From: Bacteroidales bacterium
GTDB lineage: Bacteria; Bacteroidota; Bacteroidia; Bacteroidales; F082
DNA length: 13,696 nt
Assembly: GCA_016281295.1 (NCBI GenBank)
Contig: JAEEII010000094.1
Location: 1 to 13,696 of the forward strand
Reading direction: 5' to 3'
Below the pieces are notes generated by a model that saw only the letters and a program-made list of their open reading frames with translations, was not told where the DNA came from and ran no database searches. Below, piece after piece: positions 13,581 through 13,696 of the stretch (the first letter of the stretch is position 1; every line of letters begins with the position of its first letter). Made by a program: the position numbers and the translations under genes.

Positions 13581-13696
13581 CGAGCTTATTTGAGAGGGAT
13601 TTTTGAGGATGATTTTTCTGTTGAGCGAACGACGATAGCGGGCTATCGGAGCGAGCGAAACAAAAAATCAGACCAAAAAGACCCTCAAAGAAGCCG
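13581..13696. repeat. Large imperfect palindrome reaching the window end
   Basis: The centre is CGATAGC-GG-GCTATCG (13633-13648). Further out, GAGCGAACGA (13623-13632) lies opposite GAGCGAGCGA (13649-13658); these are direct, not inverted, copies and would form a purine-rich internal loop. Outside them GATTTTTCTGTT (13611-13622) pairs with AACAAAAAATC (13659-13669) with one bulged base. The arms continue imperfectly, with CTTATTTGAG and GGGATTTTTG on the left mirrored by CAAAAAGACCC and CTCAAAGAAG on the right. The right arm stops at the window edge, so the full element is not seen. Confidence 0.75.

Overview
The window looks like a chromosomal segment from a Bacteroidales-type (Bacteroidota) bacterium. 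Three things point that way. The 1,382-residue secreted protein ends in a type IX secretion (T9SS) sorting domain. It also carries a C10 (streptopain-like) peptidase with a Spi-type propeptide and BspA-type leucine-rich repeats. Finally, several genes are preceded by the Bacteroidota -7 promoter element TAnnTTTG rather than by a strong Shine-Dalgarno site. I cannot name a genus from the sequence alone.

Left block, minus strand (33-5808). In transcription order this holds a Pif1/RecD-type helicase with C-terminal HRDC and helix-turn-helix regions, a Nudix protein with a winged-helix tail (NrtR-like), a von Willebrand A (VWA) protein with a C-terminal macro-like domain of phage type, and an ADP-ribosylglycohydrolase. 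The last three all belong to families tied to ADP-ribose or NAD chemistry, so an ADP-ribose-centred locus is a reasonable hypothesis. The Nudix promoter lies inside a 34-bp imperfect palindrome that ends next to its ATG and is a candidate autoregulatory operator. Between the VWA and glycohydrolase genes lie 2.3 tandem copies of an 82-bp unit containing a GC-rich hairpin, followed by an AT-rich heptad repeat.

Middle block (5939-8389, plus strand). A decayed C-terminal fragment of an IS4-type transposase is followed by a translationally coupled pair: a radical SAM protein with a helix-hairpin-helix, and its usual partner (DUF4130/TIGR03915-type). Both are assigned to DNA modification or repair by family, with chemistry unknown.

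Right block (8472-13696). A small secreted protein with a hydrophobic and basic C-terminal tail is divergent from the giant T9SS-exported C10 peptidase. That protein is a mosaic of six InlB-type repeats, two EF-hand-like loops and two BspA-type leucine-rich blocks, and it shows a clear internal duplication. After it comes a truncated fragment resembling the C-terminus of a Panacea (SocA-like antitoxin) protein. The last ~319 bp hold no gene but contain two inverted-repeat structures, one of which runs into the window edge.

The overall picture is housekeeping and DNA-maintenance genes next to accessory surface-protein, insertion-sequence and antitoxin debris. By eye, the protease gene is more AT-rich than the helicase and radical SAM genes.
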